This document shows positions 62,919 through 64,000 of a DNA stretch of 64,000 nt, one piece after another. The DNA lies in contig CAIIXF020000001.1 of NCBI GenBank assembly GCA_903813345.2, positions 24,665,915 through 24,729,914 on the forward strand, in the 5' to 3' direction. Below the pieces are notes generated by a model. It saw only the letters and a list, made by a program, of their open reading frames with translations. It searched no databases and was not told where the DNA came from. The number at the start of each line of letters is the position of its first letter. The first letter of the stretch is position 1. The position numbers and the translations under genes were made by a program. The stretch is from Owenia fusiformis (lineage: Eukaryota; Annelida; Polychaeta; Sabellida; Oweniidae).

Positions 62919-64000
62919 TACATTGAGCTCTATGTTAATTTATCAATCTTCAAAAGACTCCCTGCAGTACAGTTCTAGAGAAATAATATACATATTCCCA
63001 GGATGTTACAATAACCTGAGTATCTTCAAAATAAGAAGGGTAAGATTTTTCTTTCTCCTTTCCAAAGATATTGGCGTTTGAACTTTGGAAATTCCCCATT
63101 GGCTGCCATTATAAACGGCTATCAATATGGCTTTACTAAAGTGTCCATTTCTCAAAAAGTCCACTGTGGAATTTTCTAATAGTGCGTATAGCTATAGTTA
63201 ATATATTGATTTAAAAAAATCAAACAGGTACATTTCTAAAAATTTCTTATTTTTCGTATATTTAGCCGTTAAAAACTATAAGAACCTATATTGAGCCCCA
63301 TGTTAATTTATCAATCATCAATAGACCCCATGCAGAACAGTTTTAGAGTAATGATGCCCATTCTCTCAGTATATTACAATAACATGATTATCTTCAAAAT
63401 AAGAAGGGTTAACGTTTTTTCTTTTACTTCGTTCCAAAGATATTTGCCTTTGAATTTTCAAAAATTCCCATTTGCTGCCATTATAAACCGCTATCAATAT
63501 GGCTTTACTAAAGTATCCTTTTTTCAAAAAGTCCACTATGGAATTTTCGTATATTGTAGATTTGTATAGTTAATATGTTGTTTTAAAAAAAATCAAACAG
63601 GTACCTTTCTGAAAAGTTCTTATTTTTAAATTTTAGCCATTTAGTTGAAGATTGATAAAGTAAATGTATAAAAAATAAATTCAGAAATGTGCCCGTTTGA
63701 TTTTTTAAAATCAACATATTAATTATAGAAATCTACAATTATTAGAAAATTCCAAAGTGGACTTTTTGAGAAAATGACACTTTAGTAAAGCCACATTGAT
63801 AGCCGTTTATAATGGCAACCAATGTTTTTTCCAAAATTCAAACGTCAATATCTTTGGAACTAGGCAAAAGAAAAATTAATCCTTTTTATATTGAAGAGAA
63901 TTGTGTTATTGTAACATCCTAGGAATATGGGCTTTATCACTTTTGAACTGCTCTGCAGGGGGTCTTTTGAAGAATGATGAATTAACACTGGGCTCAATAT
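62919..64000. repeat. Three-copy repeat: two direct and one inverted
   Basis: Copies at about 62919-63265 and 63287-63640 are direct repeats: ATTGAGC(T/C)C(T/C)ATGTTAATT, CTTCAAAATAAGAAGGGT, TGCCATTATAAAC(G/C)GCTATC and AAATCAAACAGGTAC. A third copy, from about 63684 to the window edge, is inverted and truncated by the edge. The inverted pair is separated by only ~45 bp. The short frames here are repeat-derived. This is probably an interspersed foldback-type element in the intron. Confidence 0.75.

Overview
The window looks like genomic DNA from an intron-rich, AT-rich, transposon-dense invertebrate animal. The combination of a calcium-binding EGF module, SEA domains, mucin-like Thr tracts, GT-AG introns of phase 0 and 1, and many short inverted-repeat transposons is metazoan. 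I cannot place it in a phylum from sequence alone.

Positions 1 to about 14,400 hold no gene I can name. This part is mostly mobile DNA: a 10.4-kb interval bounded by inverted minisatellite arrays with matching outer ends and a 3-bp target duplication (1744-12149); a 1.59-kb inverted-repeat element with an 8-bp target duplication (12196-13783), into which a 631-bp element with a 5-bp target duplication has inserted (12868-13498); and a 179-bp TA-flanked element (7265-7443). One GC-richer acceptor-preceded open frame (7011-7205) is a weak candidate terminal exon.

From 14,409 to 62,510 the plus strand carries the middle of one very large gene. Nine exons fit together in phase: three giant exons (14,774, 8,408 and 14,030 nt), three 220-nt exons and three 141-nt exons. 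The order is giant, SEA-C, EGF, repeated three times. Each giant exon encodes a tract of Thr, Ala, Asp and Val built on a 141-bp (47-codon) unit and then the first ~47 residues of a SEA domain. A phase-0 intron of ~107 bp splits the SEA domain, and the 220-nt exon finishes it, including a GSV/GSI autoproteolysis-type motif. A phase-1 intron then leads to a single calcium-binding EGF exon, whose phase-1 end joins the next giant exon. Together the exons give 38,295 nt, exactly 12,765 codons, without a stop. The gene is open at both ends: no start, signal peptide, membrane anchor or 3' end is visible.

The exon block has grown by recent tandem duplication. Introns 29183-32723 and 41132-44605 are nearly identical, and exon 2 resembles exon 3 at its 5' end but exon 1 at its 3' end. 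The third block is more diverged and its intron has taken in further transposons. Within the giant exons, higher-order repeats (705, 846, 1806, 1623 and 420 bp) show continuing homogenisation at DNA level. The product is best described as an acidic, mucin-like, multi-SEA, multi-EGF extracellular giant protein. A role in mucus, glycocalyx or extracellular matrix is inference.
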